Assembly: GCA_013911195.1 (NCBI GenBank)
Contig: JACETS010000148.1
Coordinates: 1-6,560, forward strand
DNA from: Verrucomicrobiales bacterium
GTDB taxonomy: Bacteria > Verrucomicrobiota > Verrucomicrobiia > Verrucomicrobiales > DEV007
Reading direction: 5' to 3'
DNA: 6,560 bases
Shown piece after piece: positions 5,893 through 6,560 of this stretch (the stretch's first letter is position 1; each line of letters opens with the position of its first letter). The translations under genes and the position numbers were made by a program. Under the pieces are notes generated by a model, which did not search any database, was not told the origin of the DNA, and saw only the letters and a list, made by a program, of their open reading frames with translations.

Positions 5893-6560
5893 CTACTTAA
5901 GGTCGTTCAGGAATTCCTCAACCCATCCTATATTATAGTTTCCACTGCGGAAGTCAGAATTCTTAATGATGGCATCTTGGAAAGGAATGGTGGTTTTAAT
6001 TCCTTCAATTAGAAACTCATTAAGTGCTCTTTGCATGCGATCAATAGCAATCTCTCGAGTGGCACCTGTAACAATAAGCTTAGCAATCATAGAGTCGTAA
6101 TATGGAGGCACTTGATATCCAGAATATACATGGGTATCAACTCTTACTCCTCTACCGCCTGGTTGAAACCAGAAATCAATTTTACCAGGGCTTGGCATAA
6201 AATTGTTATATGGATCTTCAGCATTAATTCTGCATTCAATTGAGTGCTGACGCGGGGTGCTGTTTTGGACATGCTCACTGAGTTTTTCACCGGCGGCTAT
6301 TCTTATCTGTTCTTTGATTAAATCGCATCCATTGATTTCCTCGGTAATAGGATGCTCAACCTGGATCCTTGTATTCATTTCCATGAAATAGAAATCACCA
6401 TTATCGTCAACTAGGTACTCAATAGTTCCACAGTTTTCATATCCAATTTCTTTAACGAGACGGGTTGAGGCGTCTCCCATCTTTTTCCTTAGTCTCTTAT
6501 TTTTGTTTAATAAAGGAGAAGGGGCTTCTTCAATAATTTTTTGATTGCGTCTTTGAAGCG
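5893..6560 (-). CDS. accC: Biotin carboxylase subunit of acetyl-CoA carboxylase (C-terminal part; N-terminus beyond the window)
   Basis: The 221-plus codons open to the right edge match the C-terminal half of AccC (about 450 residues in other bacteria), the ATP-grasp enzyme that carboxylates biotin on the carrier protein AccB in the first committed step of fatty-acid synthesis. The fragment begins at the LQRRNQKIIEEAPSP segment of the ATP-binding region, then shows GTIEYLVDDNGDFYFMEMNTRIQVEHP with the catalytic Glu, Asn and Arg, then INAEDP, MPSPGKI, GGRGVRVDTH with the conserved active-site Arg, VPPYYDSMIAKLI and a normal C-terminal domain ending NDLK. The Met encoded at 6480 is internal, because the conserved QRRNQK segment lies upstream in the same frame. 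Length and motifs fit stand-alone AccC rather than a fused acyl-CoA carboxylase subunit, although propionyl- or methylcrotonyl-CoA carboxylase subunits cannot be fully excluded without the upstream gene. It is followed after two bases by thiE. Confidence 0.95.
   Translation of the reverse strand, partial: LQRRNQKIIEEAPSPLLNKNKRLRKKMGDASTRLVKEIGYENCGTIEYLVDDNGDFYFMEMNTRIQVEHPITEEINGCDLIKEQIRIAAGEKLSEHVQNSTPRQHSIECRINAEDPYNNFMPSPGKIDFWFQPGGRGVRVDTHVYSGYQVPPYYDSMIAKLIVTGATREIAIDRMQRALNEFLIEGIKTTIPFQDAIIKNSDFRSGNYNIGWVEEFLNDLK

Noticed and set aside
5888..5896. A thiamine (TPP) riboswitch upstream of thiE
   Set aside because: Only two bases separate thiE from accC, so there is no leader to hold one. 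A riboswitch before the whole operon would lie outside the window.
6031..6243. 70-codon plus-strand frame
   Set aside because: Antisense to the conserved C-terminal half of accC.
5893..6480. A separate 195-residue gene starting at the ATG at 6480
   Set aside because: The frame continues upstream through the conserved QRRNQK segment of biotin carboxylase, so this Met is internal to a gene cut by the window edge.

Overview
The window is a 6.56 kb piece of an AT-rich bacterial chromosome with five protein-coding genes, two of them cut by the window edges. The lineage is best guessed as Verrucomicrobiota or a PVC relative. The reason is the very large secreted protein that joins calcium-binding type 3 repeats, a lamin-tail domain, a chitobiase/hexosaminidase C-terminal-type domain and a CotH kinase-like domain, a design common in that phylum. 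A secreted SMP-30/gluconolactonase next to it fits the same picture. This placement is inference, since there is no rRNA or other marker in the window.

Layout. Positions 1-3360 (minus strand) are one uninterrupted frame of 1120 codons, which begins with a signal peptide and runs off the left edge. Positions 3361-3464 form a short divergent intergenic region with a candidate minus-strand promoter and a 12-bp palindrome. Positions 3465-4355 (plus strand) encode a secreted SMP-30/gluconolactonase-type beta-propeller. Directly abutting its stop codon, in convergent orientation, is the end of a tightly packed minus-strand operon. Read in transcription order, the operon is accC (biotin carboxylase, its 5' part beyond the right edge, 6560-5893), thiE (thiamine-phosphate synthase, 5890-5264, GTG start two bases after the accC stop) and a PfkB-family kinase (5267-4356, overlapping thiE by ATGA).

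How the genes relate. The right half looks like housekeeping metabolism: the biotin carboxylase step of fatty-acid synthesis, the step that joins the two halves of thiamine, and a small-molecule kinase of unknown substrate that is translationally coupled to thiE. The left half looks like cell-envelope or extracellular biology: a multidomain surface or secreted protein of unknown target and a periplasmic or secreted lactonase-like hydrolase, divergently arranged and possibly sharing control. No RNA genes, mobile elements, CRISPR arrays or riboswitches were seen. The only non-coding stretch is about 104 bases long. No clearly new system is evident. The points most worth following are the multidomain CotH protein, the accC-thiE-pfkB coupling, and the palindromes in and beside the SMP-30 gene.
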